This document shows positions 28,416 to 38,533 of a DNA stretch of 64,000 nt, one piece after another; position 1 is the stretch's first letter, and each line of letters starts with the position of its first letter. The stretch comes from Pichia kudriavzevii. Taxonomy: Eukaryota > Ascomycota > Pichiomycetes > Pichiales > Pichiaceae. The notes beneath the pieces are model-generated. The model made no database searches. It was not told where the DNA came from and saw only the letters and a list, made by a program, of their open reading frames with translations. The stretch covers positions 2,294,001 to 2,358,000 of the forward strand of contig NC_042507.1 in NCBI RefSeq assembly GCF_003054445.1. The letters are read 5' to 3'. The translations under genes and the position numbers were made by a program.

Positions 28416-30968
28416 TCAGACGTAGAATGCCACAATAACAGTGCTTAAGCCGAAATCAAAAACTAAATTACAAATTAACCAACTTAGGAAGTACAAGATC
28501 TTAGGGCTAAACACTGTCCAGATGAATAGATGGAACCTTAGGTGGTAGGCACATACCAATAGTAAGAGGCCAGATGTGGAATAAAAGACGAAATTGAAAA
28601 TTAGTCTATCATAAAGCAGTTTCCATTTAACTGCTTGTACCTTTTCCTGAGGAACCTTACTAAAAGTCATATATAAATGAGCAACTGTCCAAAAAATGGG
28701 ACCTGCCCAATTACAAGTATAAGTCAGAAGCCCTGACAAAAACATATTGTAACTGGTCAAACCGTTGAACGAGTTCGTAAGATCCACGGAAGACAACGAA
28801 TTTGTAGAGCCAAATTGGAAGAAGGTAAGATTTTGCATAAGCAAAGTAAACAAGTTGAATATATTCGAGTTAGTTGTTGAGTTTGGAGATATAGCCTTGA
28901 ACCCATTTAGAATGAAGAAAAGAATAAAGAATATTGGAACGTTGGCATAATTTGTCTGTGAAATCAGTATGAAGGAAAATATTGCCAGGATGTTAGACAG
29001 ATAATGGCTTGTGCTTCGTCTATTGTTGAAGATGTATTTGGAAATACTAGGCTGAATTAGCTGAATAATCAGTGCTGACAACCAAACTAATTGTAAAACT
29101 GAGAATATGAAATTGTTGATCTTGTTAACATCGGTAAGCTGCGTAAGCTCACTCAATGTTGAAATAAACCTGTTACTCCAACCTGGCATATTAAGTGCTT
29201 CATTATTGATATCGTACGCTTCGGTTAGAAATGACAACATCTTAGATGCACCTATTGGGAGGGAAAGCATAGTAAATAAGACTTGGAAAATATGTGTATA
29301 AATGCCCTCTGCCATGTGTACGTTCACAAAAATGTTCATGGTTAAAAATGTTAAAAACAATAATCCACCATATACATTAGGTCCAGTTTTCGGTGACATT
29401 TGATTTATATACGTTGAAAGTTTCATGTTGGACTTCATGTTATATTTTTGTCCACTATTGTTCCATGCTTTAAGTAGTCTCAGACCAACCATCATCGTGA
29501 TTACACTGAACCAACTTATATGGGAGGACCTCAGGTGTTTCATGACAATATAGAGGACAAATAAGCTGGTAAAGAACCACCACATATGGTGTTCCTCTTC
29601 CACAAATGATGAAGCAATAAAGTTAGCTGAATACGTAACAAAGAAGACAACATCAAGAAATGCAACAGAGAATCTCCTCTTAAAATATAATCCAAACAAA
29701 ACAAAAGCAATGATGGTTAGAGCAAAATAGCCGCTTAAACCAGCATATATTTCAAAGTAGTTGTATGCAGAAGATGTTTTAGATAACTCGTACTTGGCGT
29801 CTTGAATGTATTCAAGAAGTTCCGGAATACTCGTCTTCGGAAAGGAGGAAATCATCTTATGTGATTTATCCAATAAAACTTTCAATTGCAAGGCATTTTT
29901 AATTAAAATGTTTCTTTTTTCCTCTTCAGTCTGGTATAAATCAAGTAAGTGGGGTATGAAGGCGCCTAGGTTATTGATAGGAACCGATATACCAATCAAC
30001 TCGGACAATGTTGGAACTAAATCAATTTGATCGATTCTAGAAAAGTAATCATAATTATCGTTCCACATAATAGGCGCATGCTGGTGAGTGTCTGGTTTAT
30101 TCTTCTTGAACTTTTGGGAAACAAACATTAAGGCAGCAGATGTCTCGGCAGTTGAAGATCCCCCATGGTTACCAACATCATTCATACCGTGATCTCCCAT
30201 AACAATGAAGAGGGAGTTCGGATTCTTCAGAGTAACTTCATTGAATATCCTCTCAATTATGTGATCCATTTCCTTTTGCTTCTCTGGCATATTCGAACTA
30301 TCTGGACCACCTCTATGACCAATATGGTCCAACCCGAGATAATGTAGAATCAAGCAATCCCAATGCATTTTCCCTTCATCACTCAACTCAAAGTCAAGAT
30401 GCCTTGTAACATTATTATCAACTATAGTAAAATCGGAAACATAAAAACTTGCGGTACCTTCAGTTTTGGCAAAATAGTTTGGAAAGAGCTTATGCCAAGT
30501 ATCATCTCCAAACATGTTTATTTTCCAGCCATTTATAAACATCTGCTTAATCCACGAATCTTGATCACCCAATGAAGAAGATGTGTCATCTTCAGCAATA
30601 TTCAAAACAGCATCGATAAAATTCGGGGTCGAACCGGTGGTTATACCTTTTAACCGTGGCAATGTAACCGTTGGTGGATTGGAGAATGCAGTGAAGCCAA
30701 TTCCATATCCCGTGTTTAACAAATTGTGTGCAAAACTCATGCGTGATTTATTGGAAAACAAAAAGTCTGCCCTCAATGCATCTATCACCATCACAACTAC
30801 CTGGTCAAACTGTGGTTGTGGTTCAACGTACCCTTGTGGTTCACGTGTTCTGTATTCATCTACCTCCGCAGGTGTCAACAACACTTTTGTTGGGAAAAAC
30901 CCCTTGCAGAAAAGCAAATACGATACCAGTTGTAGGAGCAGCAAACCAAACAACAGAAGAAACCTCAT
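28416..30968 (-). CDS. LAS21: GPI ethanolamine phosphate transferase 2
   Basis: 850 residues from the ATG whose complement is 30966-30968; upstream frame has only TTG. The first segment (MRFLLLFGLLLLQLVSYLLF) is a signal-anchor. The lumenal alkaline-phosphatase-type domain shows VVMVIDALRADFLF with the metal-binding Asp, NPPTVTLPRLKGITTGS with the nucleophile Thr, HYLGLDHIGHRGG and GDHGMNDVGNHGG. About ten membrane segments follow from residue 420. The enzyme adds ethanolamine phosphate to the second mannose of the GPI precursor in the ER. The divergent neighbour is SDH8. Confidence 0.94.
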   Translation of the reverse strand: MRFLLLFGLLLLQLVSYLLFCKGFFPTKVLLTPAEVDEYRTREPQGYVEPQPQFDQVVVMVIDALRADFLFSNKSRMSFAHNLLNTGYGIGFTAFSNPPTVTLPRLKGITTGSTPNFIDAVLNIAEDDTSSSLGDQDSWIKQMFINGWKINMFGDDTWHKLFPNYFAKTEGTASFYVSDFTIVDNNVTRHLDFELSDEGKMHWDCLILHYLGLDHIGHRGGPDSSNMPEKQKEMDHIIERIFNEVTLKNPNSLFIVMGDHGMNDVGNHGGSSTAETSAALMFVSQKFKKNKPDTHQHAPIMWNDNYDYFSRIDQIDLVPTLSELIGISVPINNLGAFIPHLLDLYQTEEEKRNILIKNALQLKVLLDKSHKMISSFPKTSIPELLEYIQDAKYELSKTSSAYNYFEIYAGLSGYFALTIIAFVLFGLYFKRRFSVAFLDVVFFVTYSANFIASSFVEEEHHMWWFFTSLFVLYIVMKHLRSSHISWFSVITMMVGLRLLKAWNNSGQKYNMKSNMKLSTYINQMSPKTGPNVYGGLLFLTFLTMNIFVNVHMAEGIYTHIFQVLFTMLSLPIGASKMLSFLTEAYDINNEALNMPGWSNRFISTLSELTQLTDVNKINNFIFSVLQLVWLSALIIQLIQPSISKYIFNNRRSTSHYLSNILAIFSFILISQTNYANVPIFFILFFILNGFKAISPNSTTNSNIFNLFTLLMQNLTFFQFGSTNSLSSVDLTNSFNGLTSYNMFLSGLLTYTCNWAGPIFWTVAHLYMTFSKVPQEKVQAVKWKLLYDRLIFNFVFYSTSGLLLLVCAYHLRFHLFIWTVFSPKILYFLSWLICNLVFDFGLSTVIVAFYV

Positions 30969-31710
30969 AGTTACACTCTTTGATAGTATAAACCTGACTT
31001 GAACTCCTTTGTTCAAAGACTATGCCCACCTAACAAAAAAATAACGTGTTTGGTGTCAATTTTCACCTAAATTTCGGTTCTCAACAATGCACTTTTTTTT
31101 CCTGGACTTTGTTAATTCCGAATTTTCATTGAACTACGGTTTTCTGATTCATAACTACAAATTTATTATCATCCGTTCGTAGAATGGTGTTGCCATCACT
31201 TGTTTGTATATGGTAGTTTATCACGACTTTTTGGCAATGTTCCACCCATTGCTTTTCATTTATACATGTTTGGTATTTGTGTTTTTGTGCTTTAGATCCC
31301 AAGGCAAAAGGCTTGTTTACGTGTAAAGAAGTCGGTTTATGCTGCTTTTCATGCTCATATGTTTTCTTTGCTTTATCCAATTGCCTTTACGCTGAAGTTG
31401 GCTCACTAATGGCCCTTCAAATCTTGTTGTTTCAGATACCACCGAAATCCGATATCTATTAAGGCGCCGGATGGCTCTGTACCCTTCTCCGAATAGTAGC
31501 GAGTGGGCTCCCAGGTACTTGAAAGGCTTTCTTTCTTTCTCCCTCTGTTGTGAAAATCATGGGGGTTTCGTTTTTTTTCGCTGGTCGTGGGAATGACACA
31601 AATTAATGGAGAATGGTGCATATTTGCTAGGTTGATACTTCACTAGATGGACCACTGAAAGTTCTGCAGGTATCACAATATAGTCTTTCCTAGATAAGAA
31701 TTTGACCGAA
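30969..31710. promoter_or_regulatory. Divergent intergenic region LAS21/SDH8, 742 bp
   Basis: No gene is supported. A minus-strand open frame (31126-31380) lacks any ATG near its start and shows no family resemblance. Long for a promoter of two housekeeping genes. Confidence 0.5.
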
Positions 31711-32097
31711 ATGCAAATGGTAAGAGCATCTTTAAGATTGTTCAAGGCCCCAACCCCCTTCTTAAGACTCTATTCGTCCTCTCCATTTGCCAGAAGAGGA
31801 CCTTCCCCACCGGAGTTGGATCCGGAAGAGCAGAAGGAGTTTGAGAAGCTCCAACAGGCTTCCAATACACAAAACGCCATTGACGAGTATAATGAACAGA
31901 TGGGATTCAAGAAGAAGAACGATGCGCCAAAGATAGAGACCTCAGACGTTGGTACCTTTGGAACCATTTTGAAAACTATTCCAGAGTTTGAGGGCGATGT
32001 TAACCCTGACACCGGTGAAGTTAACGGTCCAAAGCAAGACCCTCTCAAACATGGCCATGGCGAGTGGAGCTTTAATGGTAGAACTACCGATTTCTAG
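31711..32097 (+). CDS. SDH8: Succinate dehydrogenase assembly factor 4
   Basis: 128 residues from the ATG at 31711 (a second at 31717). The C-terminal EGDVNPDTGEVNGPKQDPL followed by KHGHGEWSFNGRTTDF is the SDHAF4 (DUF1674) signature and is nearly invariant. The N-terminus (MQMVRASLRLFKAPTPFLRL) is a mitochondrial presequence. The factor binds flavinated Sdh1 in the matrix and protects it before assembly into complex II. S. cerevisiae Sdh8 is 138 residues. It is convergent with NUP82, with a 106-bp gap. Confidence 0.95.
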   Translation: MQMVRASLRLFKAPTPFLRLYSSSPFARRGPSPPELDPEEQKEFEKLQQASNTQNAIDEYNEQMGFKKKNDAPKIETSDVGTFGTILKTIPEFEGDVNPDTGEVNGPKQDPLKHGHGEWSFNGRTTDF

Positions 32098-32203
32098 GCG
32101 CTCAAAGTGGTGAGGTGGTTGATTCCGTTTATTTGTGTGGTCGCTATTTGATTTACTTGAAGCATTTGCTTCATTATAGTATATTAGTTTTATATATAAA
32201 TAC

Positions 32204-34414
32204 TTAATCCAATTGAAAGCTGTTTATCCTTTCAACTAAAGTGTCAATAAAGACCTTCTGTGAAGCTAGGTTTTGTCGGAAGACAGCGAGCGACCGTCTA
32301 TTATGATAATCATTTAGAAGTTCTTCTTTGTTCTTCAAGAGTACACTGTCCTCGGCATTTTTGACGTTTGAGACCAACTCGTTCAATTCTTTCAGTTCTC
32401 TCTCTTTCCTTATAACATAGTCTCTCATACGCGATAATTCCTTGAAGTATGCGTTTTCTTGATAGGATATACTGACACTCTTCATATTACCCTTGGCTTC
32501 AAGGATTTCGGTATTATTCATAACCTTTGCCATTTTCACTAAAAGTTGGTCTTGCCTTTCCTTTGCTTCCAAAAATGCGTTTTTCAATTTAAGGTAATTT
32601 TGAAGAATTTTCTCCTTTTTCATCATTACTGTATGGTATGCGGTTAGTTGCTGATGATACTCAACCGATAGCATCTTCAGTCTTTTGGACAAAATGGATA
32701 ACACTTTGTACAGAATTAGTTGACCAGCACTGACTAATTCGGTGAAATTATGGACAACCTTCAAATCATCCAGAGTAGTTTCATCCTCATTTAAAATAAT
32801 AGTAGGACATTTCTTCATTGCAAGAGTAATCTCGGTGATTTTTTGCAATGACTTCTTGATCTGTGGAACGTCCTCCTCCTCAAAAGTACGAACTAACTCA
32901 GATTTGTATAGGCTGTCTTCACATACCTTGGTTTTACCATTGTCGTATTCTCCCTCTTCATATTTGGACTCCACTGCAACGCTAATTAGAAACATGCTTA
33001 AGATGTCTTCTGTATCTTTCTTGACTACCATAGCAAAAACATCTCGGGTGTTCCAAGCAAACCAAATCTGGTTTTCATGGCTTCTAAGGTGAACACTCGA
33101 GTCCAAACTCTCCTCCTTGGGCAAGTTCATCTTTCCAAGATTTATGATTTCTGTTGGAAGCCTTTCACTTTCGCATAACTTACTGAATTCGGATAAATCG
33201 CCTGTTTCTAGACCTGATGATAACAAAGACATCCATTGTGAAAAGTCAACCTGGATAACAGATCCATTCGATGCCGTTAGAAAAATAGAGTTGTTACTCA
33301 CCGGGTGCGCAGTGGCAGTGTCAATGGACCCGTGCTTTTCATCAAAAAACAAAGTTTCAAGCAGCTGGAAAGAATCTTCAGTATCACCGGTTTGATGTTC
33401 AAAAATCATTCGGGACCCATGGTTTGTACTAAAAACAACAACTGAGTGATCAAACACAATAACCATCACTCCATTGGGCAATGTCAACAGTTTAATAGCA
33501 TTTTGCGCATATAAATCTTCAGGAAAAGATTCCAAACACAGAGGACCAACTAACTTTCCCCTCCGATACACAGCCGGAATAGTGTTCTCAATAACTATTG
33601 ATAAAGGATCCCTCGTGTTCTGCAAGAGTGCTGCAACCTTGACTGAAGATAAAAGCTTTGATTGCTCGATTTCATCTTCAACCGTTTTGAACGTCAATGT
33701 TGTTAAATCAAATAAATCTGATAACCATTCCTTAGAAACTGAGAGTTCAGATGGAAAGAAAGGAAAGATCTTGTAAATTGACGCATCAGACGTTAACAAG
33801 TATAGAGTGATGTCATCTTGTGGTGTTAACTGTTTTGAGTCGCTAAAAATATCCGCCTTTGAAGAACCAAAGCAGATGGAGACAGGATCAACAATGGACG
33901 ACTCATAATCAAAAGCACCTGTGTTTAATTCGTGCAACGCTACTCGTTGGACATATTCTTTCAATGATATATTTATATTATAGGTTAAGATTTCATGGTT
34001 GGTTAAAACAACAATTTCCGAAGAATATTTACTTTTATTGTTAAAAACAACTTGTATAATCTGGGTCCCCTGTTGAAGTGTCAAATCGATTTTATAGGTG
34101 ACACTAAAGCTGAATTTCGACCCTTCTCTAGTTAAGGAGAAAAGCCATATGTTTGAATGATTGTAAATACAGCATAATTCTTCAGTTTCGTTTAATAAGA
34201 TTTCAGAAGGCATAAAGTTCAAATCATCAATCAAATCTATGGTGGAGCTGCCTGTCTTCTCGCTTCCATTTGGAATTAAGTTGGTAAGGAGAACTTTGTT
34301 GTCAGTAACAGTGATGATTTCATGTCCGTTTCTTCTTGTGATTGTTCTGTATTCATTGGTAGACGTAAATTCTTTGGAGCACGCAATTATGGCGTCTTTA
34401 AACGTCCTAGACAT
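32204..34414 (-). CDS. NUP82: Nucleoporin Nup82 (Nup88 family)
   Basis: 736 residues from the ATG at 34414 (S. cerevisiae 713). The first 450 residues have the pattern of a beta-propeller: many short hydrophobic strands separated by turns, including LYLLTSDASIYKIFPFFPSE, cited here by its core YLLTSDASIYK, and AIKLLTLPNGVMVIVF. The last 220 residues are coiled coil (for example LKNAFLEAKERQDQLLVKMA). This two-part layout and length fit Nup82, which holds Nup159 and Nsp1 on the cytoplasmic face of the pore for mRNA export. Identification rests on layout plus scattered similarity, so it is not certain. Confidence 0.75.
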   Translation of the reverse strand: MSRTFKDAIIACSKEFTSTNEYRTITRRNGHEIITVTDNKVLLTNLIPNGSEKTGSSTIDLIDDLNFMPSEILLNETEELCCIYNHSNIWLFSLTREGSKFSFSVTYKIDLTLQQGTQIIQVVFNNKSKYSSEIVVLTNHEILTYNINISLKEYVQRVALHELNTGAFDYESSIVDPVSICFGSSKADIFSDSKQLTPQDDITLYLLTSDASIYKIFPFFPSELSVSKEWLSDLFDLTTLTFKTVEDEIEQSKLLSSVKVAALLQNTRDPLSIVIENTIPAVYRRGKLVGPLCLESFPEDLYAQNAIKLLTLPNGVMVIVFDHSVVVFSTNHGSRMIFEHQTGDTEDSFQLLETLFFDEKHGSIDTATAHPVSNNSIFLTASNGSVIQVDFSQWMSLLSSGLETGDLSEFSKLCESERLPTEIINLGKMNLPKEESLDSSVHLRSHENQIWFAWNTRDVFAMVVKKDTEDILSMFLISVAVESKYEEGEYDNGKTKVCEDSLYKSELVRTFEEEDVPQIKKSLQKITEITLAMKKCPTIILNEDETTLDDLKVVHNFTELVSAGQLILYKVLSILSKRLKMLSVEYHQQLTAYHTVMMKKEKILQNYLKLKNAFLEAKERQDQLLVKMAKVMNNTEILEAKGNMKSVSISYQENAYFKELSRMRDYVIRKERELKELNELVSNVKNAEDSVLLKNKEELLNDYHNRRSLAVFRQNLASQKVFIDTLVERINSFQLD

Positions 34415-34595
34415 ATTCACAAAATTCAGCTTTGCTGCTCACAAGTCAATAACTAATAATCACTTAGGTGATTGCACCAAACTTATGATACGCAACGTTT
34501 GCCATATGAATAAAATAAAGCTACAAGATTTTTTGTTTTTTTTTCAGCGACAAATTTACAAGAAATCAAACTGCTTCATTTTATATATTAGTATT

Positions 34596-36224
34596 TTACT
34601 CCAGTAAATTCTTCAGGAAGTCATTGAAACACAAAACACGAACACCCCATTTTGACGCCAAATTCTGTTTGCGGACAGAGTTTGTTATAGGTGATGATAC
34701 ATGATGACTTGAAAGTCTTTCCACAACAAGAAGTTCACAGCTTTTGTCAAAAATAGGGCTAAATTCCACCCAATTTTCTAATTTTTCCTTGACGATTCGT
34801 TCAATTTGTGATAGATCTGTTCCTTGGAAGCCTGATATACACGTTTTCACCTTTTTTTCGGATTTAACTGTATCCACACTCTCTTGGAGTATACGAATCC
34901 TGAACTCTTTTGTTGTGAATGCTGGTATGATCAATGGCTTGCACCAAAGGCATTGATCGAAATCCACTCTTTCGTTGTAAATAAATCTCTCAATAGCAAA
35001 CTCTGTGACCACGTACCTAGAACATGTGTCAGCAATAACATCATTAAACTTATAGTTAATCACTTTAAAGTCACACGGGCTCTCATCTTCAGTAATTTTC
35101 CCGCCAAACTTAGAGATCACTTTCTGTAGTTTGTGTCTTTCATCATCCGTGTAATGCTCTAACTTGAAGGTATATGCCCCCAATATTGAACCTTTCGGGG
35201 CTATTATAGGTTTCTTTTCTTGTTTTGTATCCTTGACAATCACTTCCTTCTTTTTCATCATCATCCTCTTAAGCAAATCGGGGCTTGATAACGCAGACTC
35301 CACTGATTTGGGTTTTTTCTTTTTGATTACAGAATCCCAGAGTGCATCTGTTTTTGTTGATTTTCTGATCTTCACTATATCGTCTTCATCAGTGTCCCCC
35401 TTTCCAAATTTTCTTTTGAGATCATTGTTGGCTGACAAACTTACATTGGTTGGCAGGACAGCACCTTCAATACTACATTGTGGGTCACTTTGAACTCTGC
35501 TTTTAATGTATGATTCCAATTGTCGATCACTCTCTTTATCTCTCCACTCTTTCAGTTTTTCCCAATCACAAGCTTGATCTCGTCGTCCCAACTGATATGT
35601 TTTGACATAAAATTCACTACCCACCTTGTCTTCATCGTTCTCAAAGTTCAATCTCCTCACAATATTAGTAACGTTGGTGGATAGCTTATAAAACACTGTA
35701 TTTAGCGGTAATCCTCTTTCCAAAGTATCAAAACACCAATCAGGACTTACAACGGGTATCCCCCATTTAACAGCTGCCACATACCTTTGACCTTCAGCAA
35801 CCATACTTATTAGTACATCAGTGTCATTGGTCAAATGACTCACGGCTTTACCTCCATTATTATTAATGATTAGTCGAATTTTGTCCAGCATTCCATCTTC
35901 CAAGCGGCTTAATGAAACCTTTAAATTTTCAAACGGTTTTATGGATGCTAATTCAGATATATCTTTTCCAAAATTATCTGAATCACATATCTCCCTTAAA
36001 TCAATGACTTTAATGTCTGGACGGAAGGATGCAACAAACATGAATTTGCGAGATTTCAGCCATATATTATGGCTTCCACGTTTGTTTATTACTAGGACTT
36101 TCACATCAGTGGTCAAATCTGGACTATAAGTAGTATTGGCATACCTTTCTCTCACTATAAGCTCAAGTTCACTTTTCTCTGTATCCGATAATCCTGTTGA
36201 AGTGATAAAGGTATCAGAACTCAT
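34596..36224 (-). CDS. DPB11: Four-BRCT replication/checkpoint scaffold Dpb11 (TopBP1/Rad4)
   Basis: 542 residues from the ATG at 36224. Two BRCT domains lie at about 10-85 and 100-185 (the latter with KWGIPVVSPDWCFDTLERG), a basic linker includes DALWDSVIKKKK, matching the IWDKAM site of S. cerevisiae, then BRCT3 (about 345-430) and BRCT4 (about 455-542). Dpb11 joins Cdk-phosphorylated Sld2 and Sld3 to start replication and recruits 9-1-1 signalling. The protein ends within the last helix of BRCT4. S. cerevisiae Dpb11 (764) has a further 180 or so residues holding the Mec1-activating segment, absent here. A stop with several others follows, so this is not a near miss in frame. Confidence 0.85.
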   Translation of the reverse strand: MSSDTFITSTGLSDTEKSELELIVRERYANTTYSPDLTTDVKVLVINKRGSHNIWLKSRKFMFVASFRPDIKVIDLREICDSDNFGKDISELASIKPFENLKVSLSRLEDGMLDKIRLIINNNGGKAVSHLTNDTDVLISMVAEGQRYVAAVKWGIPVVSPDWCFDTLERGLPLNTVFYKLSTNVTNIVRRLNFENDEDKVGSEFYVKTYQLGRRDQACDWEKLKEWRDKESDRQLESYIKSRVQSDPQCSIEGAVLPTNVSLSANNDLKRKFGKGDTDEDDIVKIRKSTKTDALWDSVIKKKKPKSVESALSSPDLLKRMMMKKKEVIVKDTKQEKKPIIAPKGSILGAYTFKLEHYTDDERHKLQKVISKFGGKITEDESPCDFKVINYKFNDVIADTCSRYVVTEFAIERFIYNERVDFDQCLWCKPLIIPAFTTKEFRIRILQESVDTVKSEKKVKTCISGFQGTDLSQIERIVKEKLENWVEFSPIFDKSCELLVVERLSSHHVSSPITNSVRKQNLASKWGVRVLCFNDFLKNLLE

Positions 36225-36492
36225 CGTTGGTGGAATTACACTAACCAAGCAGAGGAAAACACATAATAGGGAGAAAATTACTTACGCTTGTCAAAATATT
36301 TATCCATCTTGGTCGCAAACACTCTCTAGTGTCCCCGACAATACGAAAAATTCGACATCAGTTACTTAACCCTATATTACCTGTAGCATTCATGTTAGAG
36401 GACAAAATCTAGTATATGTATAAACTTAATACCTGACTAACTCTATATAGATTTTTTTGCACAAAAGGAAAAGACGAAAAAGAAACAAAAAA

Positions 36493-38229
36493 TTAGATAT
36501 TAATGGTGTATAACCTGTCAAAGTCGAAATCTTCATTGACATGGCCAATAAAGGTATTCCAGTAGTAAACAATACGAATCAAACACCAATTGTAAATAAT
36601 TTTTGGAAAAATATAGTATGACTTAAGAACCCATAAGGCTGTCTTTAAAACGGCCTTCAGCTCTTCAACAAAGATTTCTAAGAATGACCCGTTGTCTTCT
36701 GACCGACTTATGTCTGGAAATATCACATCTTCGTAAATTTCGGCCTCTTTCTTGAAAAGGTCGGGTGTTTTCACAAGGTTCTTCTTTCCTTCCTTCTTTG
36801 TCTCGACACTCCGAACAACCTCGTTATTTGGGTTGAAATCGAATGTTGTATTGATGGTAGATTCCTCTGGTTCACCTAGTTCTTCCTTTCTATATGCTTC
36901 TTCATAGAGTCGTTTGAAGTTATTTATACTTTCAACACTCTTACTCAATCTGTCAAAAGTATTAACTAAAGCTATCAGTTCAATATTGGATAAATCGACA
37001 TCCATGCTTTCTCTATCTTTCAATTCAAATAAAACCTTCAATGCAGTACCGTAACCCGTAGTCTGGAGTTTACCCCACAATCTACATCTATCACAATGGA
37101 CACAATCCATGATTCTAGTAATATTCTTGAAATTTTCTCTAATTTCTTCTTTCACTGTCAAAGAATCTTTCTCCTTAAATAATATATTCTCATCAAACAT
37201 ACACTCATCTTTGTGATCGCTGAACTCAAGTGCTGGATCAGACAATTGTTTGAACTTAGCCTTGAACTCATTTTCCCTTTCCACGAAGTTAGAATCTTCA
37301 CAATACGCTAGTCGGTCAAAAACACCGTGAGTCTCTAGTTTGAGCAAGGCCTTCAGAACAACAATGTAATTCAGATAAAGATTAGCTATTCTATCTGGGT
37401 GGTTACCAACCCTAATCATGAACTGTTCTAAATTTGGTTTATAATCCATGGATTTCTTATCAAGATATTCATTTGATAAATGAGTCGAAATTGAGGCATG
37501 CATACCACTAACAATTTTGTAAAAAAAGTTCTTTTCAATACATTGATCATGACCTAAGTTGAAACAGTTTTCATTATAAACGTTCTTCCAAATCTGCCAG
37601 CTTTGGTCACCACCATAACCAGTGAACCTCTCTGGGTTAGCAACTAGATCAACAAAAACAGTATCATGGATAAACCCATCTAGATCACAATAATCCTTTG
37701 TACTGTTAATGGATGAATCAACTTCATCATTAAGTTTCTTGACCAAAACTGAGTCTTCCAATTTACCCAAAGCTTCAGGCTGCCAAATTTCAGGCAGATC
37801 CTTAAAGTCGTCGATCGTATCAACAGCACAAGTTTGGTGCATACAGAACCCAGTTGCCTTCCAAAAGGGACACTCTTTATATAAGTTTAACCTGAAAATC
37901 CTGAAGAAATTTTCCTTGACTAGTTCTTTAATAACAGGCCTAATTTTTTCATTCAACTGGTTAATGTCCTTGAAAGTTGCTGAGGTTGACTCATCAACTT
38001 TAGATTCCAAAAACAGCTCATAAACATCATCACGAAACGGTGTCCTAGTGAATTGGTGGTAATTATCAAACTGCACAGGTTGTGGTGGCTTTTTCTCGTA
38101 TTTCACTAAAATGTCATCTTCAACTGGATCAAATGAAAATTTACCCAATTTCCCCGTATCGGCTAATGTGAGCCCTGCAAAGAGGAACATCACAAACAGC
38201 ATCCGTCTTATCACCTGTATGTACTTCAT
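36493..38229 (-). CDS. ERO1: ER thiol oxidase Ero1
   Basis: 578 residues. A cleavable signal peptide is visible (RMLFVMFLFAGLTLADTG). The shuttle cysteines are the CX4C in GFCMHQTCAV (preceded by CPFWKAT), and the catalytic CXXCXXC is CVHCDRCRLWGKLQ near residue 375. YCDLDGF and FTGYGGDQSWQIWKNVYNEN are further Ero1 blocks around the FAD site. Ero1 oxidises Pdi1 in the ER lumen. A fungal C-terminal extension with a hydrophobic segment near WVLKSYYIFPKIIY could aid membrane association. A UPRE-like site sits about 120 bp upstream. Confidence 0.97.
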   Translation of the reverse strand: MKYIQVIRRMLFVMFLFAGLTLADTGKLGKFSFDPVEDDILVKYEKKPPQPVQFDNYHQFTRTPFRDDVYELFLESKVDESTSATFKDINQLNEKIRPVIKELVKENFFRIFRLNLYKECPFWKATGFCMHQTCAVDTIDDFKDLPEIWQPEALGKLEDSVLVKKLNDEVDSSINSTKDYCDLDGFIHDTVFVDLVANPERFTGYGGDQSWQIWKNVYNENCFNLGHDQCIEKNFFYKIVSGMHASISTHLSNEYLDKKSMDYKPNLEQFMIRVGNHPDRIANLYLNYIVVLKALLKLETHGVFDRLAYCEDSNFVERENEFKAKFKQLSDPALEFSDHKDECMFDENILFKEKDSLTVKEEIRENFKNITRIMDCVHCDRCRLWGKLQTTGYGTALKVLFELKDRESMDVDLSNIELIALVNTFDRLSKSVESINNFKRLYEEAYRKEELGEPEESTINTTFDFNPNNEVVRSVETKKEGKKNLVKTPDLFKKEAEIYEDVIFPDISRSEDNGSFLEIFVEELKAVLKTALWVLKSYYIFPKIIYNWCLIRIVYYWNTFIGHVNEDFDFDRLYTINI

Positions 38230-38533
38230 CTTATCTTAAGAAGCTCTAGGTATATCACACTTGTCTTTGCTAGACTCAGAACAGTGAAAGTTCTTCAAGT
38301 TGCCACCTATGTATGTCCGAATTTTCTAAATAGGTAACAACGCGCCTTACGTGGCAAGGGTTGAAAGGGGCTCAGCAACCTAAGGCAATAATGGTGAGAT
38401 CTTCTGTTTACTTCTAAAGGACACGTAACTGCAAAATGCTGTACGTTAGAGTGAAATTGAAGTAAATACACCGGAGAAAGGCGGGGATTAATATACAAGC
38501 AATTTACAAAATTACAAATGTGGCAACATCGAA
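38230..38533. promoter_or_regulatory. ERO1 promoter and ARG81 3' UTR
   Basis: 304 bp; contains the TACGTGGC element listed separately. No other gene seen. Confidence 0.55.
38348..38355. promoter_or_regulatory. UPRE-like site TACGTGGC upstream of ERO1
   Basis: The TACGTG core is that of yeast UPRE-2 and the whole resembles the XBP1-type UPRE. It lies about 120 bp before the ERO1 start, and ERO1 is a standard target of the unfolded-protein response through Hac1. The link is inferred from sequence and position. Confidence 0.4.

Noticed and set aside
31126-31380. 84-codon minus-strand open frame in the LAS21/SDH8 gap
   Set aside because: No ATG near its start (TTG only), an in-frame stop just upstream, no branch-point TACTAAC nearby for a spliced exon, and no family resemblance.
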